Assembly: GCF_030272615.1 (NCBI RefSeq)
Contig: NC_081414.1
Location: forward strand, 311,996,164 to 312,060,163
Reading direction: 5' to 3'
Origin: Cryptomeria japonica
Taxonomy: Eukaryota > Streptophyta > Pinopsida > Cupressales > Cupressaceae
DNA: 64,000 bases
Shown: positions 31,018-42,444 of the stretch, piece after piece
Layout: each line of letters begins with the position of its first letter
Numbering within the stretch: the stretch's first letter is position 1
Notes under the pieces: model-generated
The model's input: only the letters and a program-made list of their open reading frames with translations
What the model was told of the DNA's origin: nothing
The model's database searches: none
Position numbers and translations under genes: made by a program

Positions 31018-31075
<58 letters not shown>

Positions 31076-31091
31076 TATATACATATATATG

Positions 31092-31127
<36 letters not shown>

Positions 31128-31170
31128 CATATATATGTATATACATATACATACATATATACATATGTAG
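30885..31170 (+). repeat. Compound CA/TA/CATATA microsatellite
   Basis: About 285 bp of (CA)n, (TA)n, ATATACATATATGT variants and a perfect (CATATA)n run at about 31020-31070. It is low-complexity in all six frames; open frames here are artefacts. Confidence 0.95.
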
Positions 31171-32954
31171 ATGTAGATGTATGGGTGGGTGTGTGTGTTT
31201 ATATACTTAAATCTGCATTTTCTTTTCTTTTTCATTAACTTAGAGCAGGTATATTTTAACGCACATAATGGATTCTTTTCTTTCTACACCATGAAGTTTA
31301 AAAAAAAAAAAAGAATGCATAGGTCAATATTTAAATGAGTAATATTTCAGATTAATAAAAGTAACATAAATGCTTTATTCCACAACTGCAACTAAATCTT
31401 TCTAAGTTCTCATTTGTCCATTTAAACAGTAAGAAGCATATATTGAAAGAGATTAAAACTAACTCTAAAGAAATATTTACATACATTTTTTTGTTTAAAC
31501 TAAAGACAGAAAATAACATTTCCCTTTTATTAACAACTACACATCTAACATTCATTTTGCAGAAAAGATAAGATTAAAAGAATGAAAAACAACTTAAAAT
31601 TTTATCTATCTTTTTTCAGTTCAACATGCATTTCTTTCAATAGTAATCAAAACAAAAAACTAATTTCATTTCTTACTTTATTTCCATCAATGAACAGATA
31701 TAAGGGAATAACACAAATGCCTTTCTTCTTTTTTTCTATTTCTTGCAATGAAAATTATCATGTAAACATACATTTCTTTTTTTCTATTTCTTTACACAAT
31801 AATAGGAAGGTTACAAACTCAAGCCTCTTCATTTCTACAAAATGATGGCTTGTCAGAAATACATTTTTCTTTACTTTAAATCTCAATACATTAAATAGGA
31901 ACATGCAAGTAGACTTTACTCATCCTTTACTCCCAAGCAAACCTGCAATAAAATCTGTAGCTTGACCATGGAGGCTCACCTCCCAACCTAGGATTACATG
32001 AAGCCACCCTCGAGCTAGGAGAACCAAGGCTAAACGGGATACAAACATTTCCATCGCAACACAAGACTCACAACATTTGAACTCTCAACCCAAGGATAAA
32101 CGAAGTCACCAAGTGACTATTTATTTTGAGGGGTGAAGGTGGACCAAGTACTTAGAGGAGAATCCGCAATATGGAGAACACAATGCCTTTACAAGGCTAC
32201 CACAATAGAACCACCACAAGTCACATACTTGTCCCAAAATACCCTTATGTCCCCCATGGCATACAAGCCCAAAATCCCCCCTTATGACCCCCTTTACATA
32301 AACATAAAAATACAATGCAGCAAGGGTCCCATAACCCTTGTGTATCTCTCTCTTCCAAGAAGAGAGTCTCTACACTCTTAGGTTGTCAAGCAGCCCTTCA
32401 CCCCCAAGGCTACTCTACCCTCCCAAGGGTGAGTATGGCCTTGAAACACCCAAAAACATAAATCATTCAACAAATAAGGGAAAACACAAGGAAGGACTCA
32501 AGATGAACTTCCCAAAACTATAAGAAAACAACAAGCAAAAGCACATACAATCCTTTTCACATTTACAAAAAAAACATTTACAAGAATGAATTTCTACCAA
32601 CCTTAAACCTGCAAATGGAAATGAGGAGAAGTTGAAGAAGAGCTGCCCAATCCACTATTCTTTTTCTTTCTCCATACTTAGAAAAATGCAACTCCAAGAA
32701 CCAAAAGAAAAACTACAACAAGAATTCTAAATCTCCAAAAATGGAGAGTGGGTGATCAAGATCCTAAATCTCAAACCCTTCCCTAAGTAGACTCTTCTCA
32801 CTCTTTCCAACCTTTTGGAAAGGGTGAGAGATTTCATAGGTTGGTCTTCCCAACCTCTTATAGGCTCTCTAAAAAAGGCAACCCAAAAAGGTAAAATAAA
32901 AATGGGGAAGAGCAACTATCACTCAATTGGAAGGTTGTCTAACCTAGGAGAAAT

Positions 32955-33001
32955 CCTCAAAAGTTGAATTCCGGCCATCTTGGAAAACTCAACTTTTGAG
33001 G
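32955..33001. other. Perfect 13-bp hairpin
   Basis: CCTCAAAAGTTGA at 32955-32967 is the exact complement of TCAACTTTTGAGG at 32989-33001, with a 21-nt loop. It may form a stem in RNA from the 4-kb element; role unknown. Confidence 0.75.
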
Positions 33002-33916
33002 TGACTTGATAGTCACTTAGGAGTGGACACATGGCTAAAATTGACCTTTACCCATAGGTATAACATATGGAATTTTAAAAATTCCCCTAACATAACCTTA
33101 GGAGTTAGTTTGACCCTCTATAAACTCACCCTTAGTTTACCTACGGGTCAACCTTGAGTTGACCTTTCTAATGGCTCTCTATCCAAGACTCTCTTGGGAC
33201 CATGCTAGGATATTTTAAAAAATGCATTGGTTAAACAAATTCCCTCCAAGGGGCATGTCACTATCAACTCACTTCACAACACATGTGTCAAGTGACACCA
33301 CACAAATACACAATACTTAAATCCATATGGCAATGTCCCTTTTTTGGAATTAACAAATTTAAAAAATTCAATTTAAACACACATTCAAGCATAAACATTT
33401 ATAAATAAAATACATTACACACGAGGTGTTGTCTCTCCAAATAGACAACCCTTGGCTTCACAAACGCACATAGGTTTAGCTTGATTCTCCGAATAGTTTC
33501 CATGGTCACATGGATTAGTTTTCCTGCACATCTCACTTTGTACATTAGTAATCCCAAATAATCACATATAATATTAACATATGAAAATAATACAATTCTG
33601 ACACTTTGCATACAATTTCAATTATAACAATCGAATTACCATTTATCCAATAAAATCCACATAAAATAATTTACTAAATAGCATCATCATAATCATCATG
33701 AAATTCAATCATTCATAAGGTATGCATCCATAATTTCTAACATCCTAAATAAAGTACTGCAAATCAGAGATAAATGACATATACCAGATCAATGTTATCC
33801 AATCACTGGATCATATAGAATTTGTGTCCATAATGCATCAAAATAAAGTATCAATAATAGGTCCAAAACATGAAAAATAACTGCAATGCTATGACGGCTC
33901 GGGGTAGGGCCTCACA

Positions 33917-36036
33917 CAATTTTACTAAACTCAGAAATGATTTATGATCCCAGGCGTAGTTATAGTAAAAACAAATGGTATTTTGGGTGATAATGACAAT
34001 TTTTTTAGCTTAAGATTCACATATGTGATTTTGCTTTGCATAGATGCGGAAATCCAACAGAGATGCAATATCTGACAACACAAACGCAATTTTATATTTT
34101 TTCTAGTAAATGTGACAGTATATTTCTCTGATACCCAGACATGATTTTGCTTTGCACAAATGTGGTTTCCCAACACAAACGCAATTTTGAAAATATTTTG
34201 TAGTTATGTCCAATTGTAAAGTTGTGAATGTGACCAAATCTCAATGTTTTGACTTTTAGTGGCAAGAAAACAAAACAAAATAATGAAGGCCCAATGTCTG
34301 AAGATGTTTTTGTCCAAAAATGATAAAGTGTTTCAATTTCAAGTGTGATACCAATTGTGAAATGTCCTTGTTTGTTTTACATACACTTGGAAAACACGAT
34401 AGACACAACATTTGCTTGAAAATGTTTGATTGATTATATGATAATGAAGACAAGTACAAATCTTAAGGCTGGTCAGGACAATAGTTGTTGGATCTCACTT
34501 GGTTTCCCAACTACCCTTATTCAAACTAGATACTTAGATGCTTGACCTCACTGGCTCCACTCCACGACACTCACTTCTCTGGAGCAGCCAAGCACCAGTC
34601 CCCATGAAAACTCCCCATGATGAACTTTGTATCTCTACTAAGAACCGTAAGAATGTGAGATGGAGGTCTGACCTCCTATACCAACAACTAGAAGTTTTTT
34701 GGCTTCTAAAACAAGGGGTTTTTAGTAAGGGCATCCGTTCGACTAGCCATAATCAACAGCATGTTATGCTTCGTTAAGGAAGGCCTCACAATCTTGTAGA
34801 GGCTACGCTCCACAAGGTTTTGTGTGTCATGCGAACACTGAGGGAGTCATAACGTCGTTATGGCAACATGTAATACTCGTTGCTTGCAACTTTCATCACA
34901 AACACTTATTTATAGTGGTTCAAAAGAGTTTTTCTTTATCCTGTTACCACTTGGGTCATTCCCTCTCCTTGGCCTTATGGGCTACTTGGGAGGCAGACCC
35001 TCCTACCTAAATAGAAGATGATAACAATCTATCTTACACCCAAGGTCCAATGGAAGGTGAGGGGAGATGATACTTTTTTAATCAACTTAAGGTTATAAAC
35101 ATAAAATGTGCAAAAAGCACCAAACACTTCAAACAAGTTCTTTAACCCCAAATGAAAAAGAGTTGTGACCATAATTAGACTAAAATCCAAAGACTCATAC
35201 CTAGATTACCCCTACAACAAATTATTAGTATTTTTGATAGATTACTCCCCCCTGCAAGCACACTAATTAGGTAAACTTTAGAAATCCAAATCCAAATATT
35301 AAAGGGGGGCCTTCGACAATACATTTTTTGAGAAATCCAAAGATCTGATTTTCAACAAGTTTTTTTGCATCAAAATTTAAATCATAAAGAACAGACCACC
35401 TGTAAAATTTCAAGACATTTCCAGAAATGTAAGAAAATCCCAAAAAAATGCTCCCAAAATTATTTTTTTATGAAAAATCGTAAAAAAATTCAAAATTGAC
35501 ATAAATTTTTTAATTTTGTATAGGAAACTCCTGATACCATTCCCAATCTGCAAAAAAATATTAATACAAAAATTCCAAGCAATTTGTGAGATATGATCAA
35601 AACATTGCAAAACCCTAATTTTTAAAGATATGATTTTTCATGAATTATTTTGCATAAAAATTAAAATTATAAAAAAAATAGATCCCCTATAGAATTCTAA
35701 GAAATTTCCAGAAATGTAAGAAAATCCAAAAAAATCGCTAATTGGCTCCCAAAATTATTTTTTTATTAAAAATCATAAAAATATCATAGAAAATTCTAAT
35801 ATGCTCCAAAAAATCTAAATTTTGAATTGAACACTCCTGATACAGTCCCCAACCTACAAAAACAATTTTGTGCAAAAATTCCAAGCCATCTTTGAGATCT
35901 GATCAAATCTCTCCAAAATCTTAATTTTGCATCCAAAACCCTAGTTGCACAAGGTTATTCTCCAAATTGTTTTACAAAACAACAATATAGGGTTATAACA
36001 ACCTGCAAAAAAAACATAGATCTAATAAAAATCCAT
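33917..36036 (-). other. Tat copy A leader, LTR-proximal part
   Basis: It resumes the leader after the 4-kb element and matches copy B 60900-62930. Shared parts include GATACTTAGATGCTTGACCTCACT, AACTTTGTATCTCTACTAAGAACCGTA, TACCACTTGGGTCATTC and a tandem array of about 290 bp (two units, about 35395-35930). No ORF is credible. Confidence 0.6.
35395..35930 (-). repeat. Leader tandem array in Tat copy A, two units of about 290 bp
   Basis: TTTCCAGAAATGTAAGAAAATCC recurs near 35416 and 35705, with AAATTATTTTTTTAT, CTCCTGATAC and TTCCAAGC in order in each unit. Copy B has three units in the matching place. Confidence 0.8.
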
Positions 36037-36054
36037 GTCCCACCAGGCGTGCCA
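36037..36054 (-). other. Primer-binding site, Tat copy A
   Basis: GTCCCACCAGGCGTGCCA (plus strand) ends in CCA three bases from the 5' LTR, so its complement starts TGG as a primer site should. It is the 3' end of a tRNA I do not identify. Copy B has GTCCCACGGGGCATGCCA at 62931-62948. Confidence 0.7.
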
Positions 36055-36057
36055 AAA

Positions 36058-36842
36058 TGTATATGGTGAAAAGTGATGATAAACTATTGTAAAACCATAA
36101 AGATCCAACCACAAATAATTTAGGTCCTACAATGAAACATTCACCAATACCAATAGAGATACCTAAGATCATGCATATCAACCAAATAAAGAAATATTAT
36201 CATTCACATGTCAAGAAGGGTTTCAATCTTCATTGTCTCCTATCTCCATTGATCTTGTTTGATATATTTGCTCTCAAATTTTATATGTGCACAAGAACTC
36301 AATGAAGAACAGATTTTGGTTGATAGCTTGATCGCAAGAAGGCTTGATTGCATATGATTTATTAGACACATTGATTAGCTAGCTAGATTGATTAGACACA
36401 TTGATTAGGGTTGAAAGGGAAGGGGGTATCCTCTTATATGGAGAACACTGTAGAAAATGGAGGGATAAGATTAAAAGATGAAGAGGATAAATAGTCGGCT
36501 AGGATTAAAGGGTATGTAGAAGAAATAATTAAATGATAAAAGGGGTAGGTAAGATAAGAATTAAGAGATGAATGACATATGTCATGGGTAGAAAAGGCTA
36601 ATGAATTAATTAAATAAATAAAGATATATTTTATTAATAGAGAAATTGGGATCAATGAAATAAATAAAATATTTATTTAATTTAGGAAAAGACAATTTAA
36701 ATAAAATGAGGAAAGACTTAGAAGAGGATTAATGAATCAATTAAATAAATAAGAATTTATTTAATTAATAGAAGACTTAGGCTAAAATAATTAAATCAAT
36801 AAAAAATATTGATTTAATTAAAGAAGACAATTTTATGTGTCT

Positions 36843-36845
<3 letters not shown>
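36058..36845 (-). repeat. Tat copy A 5' LTR
   Basis: 788 bp, TGTATATGGTG to GTGTCTACA. It pairs with 21609-22365 and is clearly more diverged from it than the two copy B LTRs are from each other. Confidence 0.85.

Positions 36846-36911
<66 letters not shown>
36846..36911 (+). repeat. (AT)n microsatellite
   Basis: About 33 AT units directly outside the Tat copy A 5' LTR. Confidence 0.95.
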
Positions 36912-36915
<4 letters not shown>

Positions 36916-36989
36916 ACAACAATTATTATCATTAAAGCCCATATAGTAAAATCCAAGGAGGTTTACTACAAACCCACCTCCTCAAGAAC

Positions 36990-37290
36990 TCAAATGAGTT
37001 CACAAAACTAGAAAATGCTTAGTCAACCAAAATAAAAACATAAACCATCAACCCAAATCATTTTGAAGGAGTTTTAGAAGTTGAAGAGATTGATATGATG
37101 ATAGGGATCTCCAGTCCACAATATTCTAGTTATGATCAACATCGGATGCCCATTTAGCCAATTAATCAACAACATTCCACTATCTAGAAATATGTATCAA
37201 AGAGATAGAATCAAAATTTGTGTAAGACAAAGAATTTTCTCCACATATAGAGCCAACCTTCAAGAGGACATTACAAAATTACATTATTTA
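36990..37290 (-). pseudogene. LINE RNase H C-terminal remnant
   Basis: One minus-strand frame reads SISLIHISR, stop, WNVVD, stop, LAKWASDVDHN. This fits the end of a plant LINE RNase H (HxxREWNxVADxLAKWAS). Downstream D-W-R and S-x-L-x-x-L-L patterns also fit. In-frame stops and the missing catalytic Asp show that it is dead. It is unrelated in position to the LINE at 14808-20786. Confidence 0.5.
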
Positions 37291-38504
37291 GAAGGGAAAC
37301 CAAAATCACAGAATTCATATGACATATAATGTGATGCCCACCAAAATACTCTAGAGAAACTAACCAATTAAACAAAGAAATAGAGATAAATAAAAAAATT
37401 AAAGATCTATTACTACACATTCACAACTAACATAACATTCAATATATGCATATAGAAATTAAACATGAACATAATAATATAATTGTGCAAGCGTAAATAA
37501 ACTCACATCACATAGATAATATTCCCTAGGGTATTCCAACGTCACCACTTAACATAACAACACAATATAACATTCACATCAATTTAGTACTAATGCATAA
37601 TGTTTTTCTATATTAATCTTAACATTTATTTCAATTAGAATCATAAGAAAGATACCATCTATCTAATCCATTACACATACATGAATCGCTAGATAATAAC
37701 ATTATCTATTACCCACAAAATCATTTACTCGTAGAATTATAGCACAACATACAACTATATGAAGGTACATTTTAGTGCTCCAATCCAAACTTTCCTACTC
37801 AATTGTTTCACCCATTAAGTATACATAACATCTCTAATCAATATCATTTCCATTTCCTAATAGAAGAATCTATACAAATCTACTACATGATTCACAATTC
37901 AATCATTTTTGATACAAGTATTTCTAATCTAAATAACATAATCTTATTTCAACAAGAAACCATATTCTCTATCTACAAGAATACCAAATCATCCAAGCTC
38001 CATTTATGTCCTACAAGAATATCCTCTCCTATATACAACATCTACTACAATGATGCATCCATAGTCTCAAATTTACAATAATAATATCTAACATACATGT
38101 GATACAATGATGTCTCCAATCACAAATTTTACACGATAAGCTACTCCAAGAATCCATCTCAAGTTGAAGAGATAAAGAGTCCTCAACCATGCACACGAAC
38201 ATCCAATGAAGAAAATCCCAATGGAAGAAGGCATCAAACCACCCAACCATGTGTAACCATAAGGTCCACCCCTTGTGCTCTGGAGAATGACATAAGATCC
38301 CACACACACTCTAAACCTAGGCTGACACCTAACAACCAAAAGATATAACATAAATGATTACCAACCACAAAGACATAACCACATCCATGTCACAAGGCTC
38401 AACCAAAAAGCACAAACAATAAAATGCCAGAGGCTGCCAAATAAATAAGGCATAAGGAGATAGGGAACATATAGGGAAGAGTTTCATCACATGCTATTAC
38501 AACA

Positions 38505-38890
38505 GAAAAGGGAGATCCTAGGGTCTCTCATTCCGGCACCCAACACAATGGAGATCCTAAGGTATCTCACCCCGACACCCATGATAGCCATGTAGAACTA
38601 TCTCAACCTTTGAGAGAATCAAGGGAGTTTGGTTTGCCTCACTAAGGCTTACCAATCTCATCCTGAGTTGTACTAGTACTCTAGGCCATGAGTGGGGCAC
38701 CAGAAATAATTTTATTATCTTATTAATGTGAAAACTTACTACCCAACCCATCTAGATTAGTTTATTAAGGTTATCACTTGTTTACAGAACAACTTCCAAT
38801 GAGATTTCCTGGCAATCTAGACCCTGGCACCCTTCATAAGGGAGATCCTGGTGATCTATCTCTCATGACCCTGACACCCACTTGGAAGCC
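38505..38890 (+). repeat. GGAGATCCT short-repeat cluster
   Basis: The order GGAGATCCT, GGT-TCTC or ATCTCTC, then CC-GACACCCA occurs near 38511, 38550 and 38842, with a degenerate fourth copy near 38795. Spacing is irregular. Confidence 0.55.
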
Positions 38891-39309
38891 CACTCTCCCT
38901 GTCATGCTCCTAGACCTTGGGTATAACATAAACATACTCATGCAAATAAGGCTCTTCCAAAGAAATCACATAATATCCATCCAAAGAATCCATATCCAAA
39001 TAGAACCATAACACATCTAATTCATAATGCCATAATGTAGAATCTCAAATGGTAATAGTCAACCAAGAGCCAAAATATCAAGCATAATAAAATGCCAATA
39101 ATATTTGTAAGACATAACAATCTTTCTAATAGCCAATTATCCACCAAAAACCATCTCTGATCAATAAACCATCACTGAAACAACATAGGAGAAACACTAA
39201 TAAATCGAACAAGCCTCTAGTCTAGCAAAACAAATCTTAGACTAATAAAAATGACTGATAAAATAAAGAACAACAAAATGACGCTTTTGTTGAAAACTGT
39301 AACACATAC

Positions 39310-39560
39310 ACAGATAACTTTGATGCTTACATTAACCAAAACAACGCATACTAATAGTATTATAATGCATATATTAACCAGTATGACATTTTTCACTACA
39401 GAATAGTGCGTACATGAGATAGAACAGTGCATATAAGTGACAAATTAGTGCTTTTGACATACAAATTGGCACATTCATCACCTAGTTTAGCGAATGCACA
39501 GAGCACAATAGCGCATATGACCCAAAAGATAGTGCATTTACTCATCAAAGTGGTGCATAC
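39310..39560 (+). repeat. Degenerate GTGCATA-type short-repeat cluster
   Basis: About ten units of the type RTGCRTAYR (CGCATACT, TGCATATA, TGCGTACA, TGCATATAAG, GCGCATATGA, TGCATTTA, TGCATACG) occur at roughly 20-30-bp spacing. Confidence 0.5.
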
Positions 39561-40232
39561 GCAACAGAGGAATAAAAATTGACTCGGACTTGAAATAAAT
39601 TTAAATAGACAAATCCATAAAAGAATCAAATATAAATTATGACATCTATAGTATCTCACAACTTAGGTGATAATCAAATCCAATCAAGAGTACAATGCAA
39701 CTAAGTATCAATCAAATTAGCCTAACACTATACAAAAATCACATTCTCGACAAAGATACAAAACTTCACTCCCAATAAATCCAAATATAAGGAATTCATG
39801 GAGCACAATATTCTTTGCCAATTCAATCAACAAAAGGTCATAAAATAATATTTTCTCACATGAACAAAATAAGGAAGAGGAAATCAAAGTTTTTCCAAAT
39901 ACACTCATGAAAACACAACTCTGAAGCTCCTAGACACCAGTAAACCATAAAAAGGATTAAAACAACAAAACAATAGGGCATTCATAAAATCCCAACATCA
40001 ACCTTTCTTCCTCCCAACAGGCATGGTGCAAACAATCTTGGAGGTTGGAATGATTTAGAAGAATAGGGAATATAAATTTTGAGAAATTAATTATAAGGTT
40101 AAGGTGATCAAAATAATTAAAATATAATTTAATTAATTTTAAGAAGAAGGAGGACTAACATAATTAATATAATTAATTATGCAAAAGGAAAAATTAATTA
40201 AATATTAATTTAATCAATTTTAGGCATCTACA

Positions 40233-42105
40233 TCAAGATGTGTCCATTTGAGTTGTGCATTGTTAAGTAAAAGGGAAGTAGTCATGTGAAAATGTTTTGA
40301 ATTGTTATCTCAAGACATACAAGCATGTGGATGACAATATTTTTTGTTCATATATGTATACGGAATGCATGAATCAATTTTTATTATATCCATCATGCAC
40401 CAAATAGTGCACTAGACAAGAATTCAAAAACCTATTGTCCCTTAATGAACACAATGGTGTGTGGAAACCCAAGGTGAGCCCATTCCTCCTTCCAAGATGC
40501 CCTTCTTGCAAAGAATCAACACTTTTATTATGTAGAACCACAAAGAACCCAAGATAACCCCCTAACATAAAAGGGAGGGGTACAATATATTTTCTAAATA
40601 ATGAAAAAAAAATTATTTTGCTATAAAATCTAAAGAAAATTTCAAATTTTCTTCCAATCTCAACTTTTTTATGACAAAGACCAAAGTAATATTGGCAGCT
40701 ACAACTACAATGCCATAAAATTGGATAATATACATTATAGAAGATTGGAGCCACTATTCTAGGTTAGACTTTTTTTAATTGGAAGCATCTCTACTAAAAT
40801 GGTAATTTCTGTAACACACAATATAAATAATTTATGGAAGATAGTTATAATCCAACTATAATAATAATAACTCTAATTGAAATCTCAATCCGAAGTTTGG
40901 ACATTCATCTGGTAAAGTTACTATTTTCATGGCTAGTGTTCATTTAGTTATCAACCTAGGGACGTAAAACTTGAAATGGGTCTGCACTATATATGCACTA
41001 AGCTCCTTCAATGGCTATTTTGCATTGTTGCAGTAACTAACATTATGCAGAAAGGAAAAGCAAGAATGGAAATCATAGAAGGCTATATGAAAACTTATAA
41101 AAACTATGTTGGAATGATCTAATGTAAATAACAGAAATCACTCTGTTCTGGCTTGGCTACAGGAACAGTCAGTGGATCTATTTCCAGTGGCTACAGGAAC
41201 AATCCAGGCATGAACTTCTACTGCAACTAAAGAAGAAATAATTTCAATGAACATAAACACAAGATCACTCACCAAGTGGGCCCCCTTGGATGAATGATAT
41301 CAAGCTTCTAGCAAAATACTTTTAACAGATCAGAACAACATATTTTTCATTCATTTCTTCCTGAAAATGATTACATGTTCTAAAAGAAAAACTCCAGAAT
41401 GCTTGTCAAAATTCTTTGCTCTATTCCTTTCTATTTTGTCTAACCTTTAAGAAAAAGGAAGAGCTTATTATAAAGCAAAGGTCAACTACAGTGGACAACT
41501 CAAATCACGCCCAGAAGAAGAGTCAGATGATTGATAGATGAAGAAGATAACTAGAGCTTGGCTATAGGAAACGTGGATCTAAACCGAACCACAGTCTTTG
41601 CACGTTGTAGCGATATTTTGCGAATTCAATGCCCACTAGAGTTAAACTCCCATAGTGATGTATGGCTGCTCCAGTTATGCCATATCTTGCGCTCACTCGG
41701 CTCCTCTTCAGTTTGATCTCCAGTTATCTCATACATGATTCTTCATTCCTTAGGCACGAAAGGAGAATATCCACTGCGGCATCATTTATTATCTGCACTA
41801 AACAAAAACAACATACAAGGACATGCATACGTATTTTACTTAATCAATACATTCATTAACTCACATATGACATTATCCCAAATAATCCGCATAACAATAG
41901 GAACAAATCACTTGGTTGCAGGAATAAATTGGCATGGCTGCAAGAATAGACCGACAAAGTTCAAACATGATTTCATAAGTTCAGGTTTAACACATGGAAT
42001 ACATATAGTCAATTAACAATACTTTACTTCCACAATGCAACCCAAAAGATGTCAAAAACCTAAGAGTTTTGATGGTAAATAACATGACAAAGTATAAACT
42101 TATCA
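40233..42105 (-). other. Probable 3' LTR side of the Athila-like element
   Basis: No gene is visible. The right edge at 42105 abuts a polypurine-tract complement, so an LTR of the Athila element should end here. The left LTR end cannot be fixed because the matching 5' LTR lies outside the window. GCTACAGGAACA occurs twice (near 41155 and 41187). Confidence 0.4.
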
Positions 42106-42106
42106 T

Positions 42107-42120
42107 GCCCCCCAACTTTA
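42107..42120 (-). other. 3' polypurine tract of the Athila-like element
   Basis: TGCCCCCCAACTTTA on the plus strand (complement TAAAGTTGGGGGGCA) directly abuts a TG...CA-type LTR edge. Confidence 0.6.
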
Positions 42121-42444
42121 AGAGTTTGTTGATCCTGCAGTAAAAGGAAAATTTTTGATTCTCATTGTAACCCTTAAATCACCAACAGTTCCCTGACCTG
42201 TCCCCCTTGAAGCCAAGTTCTAATAAAATCCTTTCATTTTTTCCAGCCTGGACCATCTAGTTGTTTCTTCTGTTAATGCATCATAATTCTGCTATGTTGG
42301 CTGGCATGCCAAGAGTGGCCACATAAGGATCGAAGGTTGAAAGATCAATGGTAGCTAGTTGTTGGCTTTCTCCCTGCCTAACTGTATGTATCTGGGGGCT
42401 ATTTGCATGGTTGCATGAAAATTTTGTAGTGAGTAAGGTTCTCC

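Larger units (their letters stand above)
29899..33916. mobile_element. 4,018-bp non-coding TG...CA element (large solo LTR candidate)
   Basis: It starts TGTCATGCCCAAAC and ends AGGGCCTCACA, flanked by CAATT at 29894-29898 and 33917-33921. Copy B lacks the insertion at the matching leader position, giving an empty-site comparison. I see no gag, pol, internal LTR repeat or PBS, so it is either a solo copy of a very long LTR or a non-coding LTR derivative. Content: AT-rich start, compound microsatellite (30885-31170), AT-rich middle, then more GC-rich sequence from about 31900 with a 13-bp perfect hairpin at 32955-33001. Confidence 0.8.
21609..36845 (-). mobile_element. Tat-lineage Ty3/gypsy retrotransposon, copy A (deleted, decayed)
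   Basis: The element runs right to left: 5' LTR 36058-36845, primer site, leader, gag, protease, integrase C-terminus, long 3' region, 3' LTR 21609-22365. It shares LTR, leader, gag, protease and 3'-region sequence with copy B (48684-63673). RT, both RNase H domains and most of integrase are missing between about 25660 and 26055. Gag has several in-frame stops and at least one frameshift. A 4,018-bp TG...CA element interrupts the leader. It is non-autonomous. The outer ends lie in (TG)n and (AT)n, so no target duplication can be read. Confidence 0.85.
37330..40232. mobile_element. LTR-like segment with TG...CA ends
   Basis: It starts TGTGATGCCCACC, like other LTR starts in this window (TGTAATGTCCCC, TGTCATGCCC), and ends GGCATCTACA, like the Tat LTR ends (GTGTCTACA). 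The end is preceded by AATTAATTAAAT runs as in Tat LTRs. I found no target duplication (TATAA versus TCAAG), no PBS and no polypurine tract, so the ends may belong to different elements. Content is AT-rich with two short-repeat clusters. Confidence 0.35.

Noticed and set aside
30740-31238. Several overlapping 110-156-residue frames on both strands
   Set aside because: They translate CA/TA microsatellite (His-Ile-Tyr runs) and have no coding signal.
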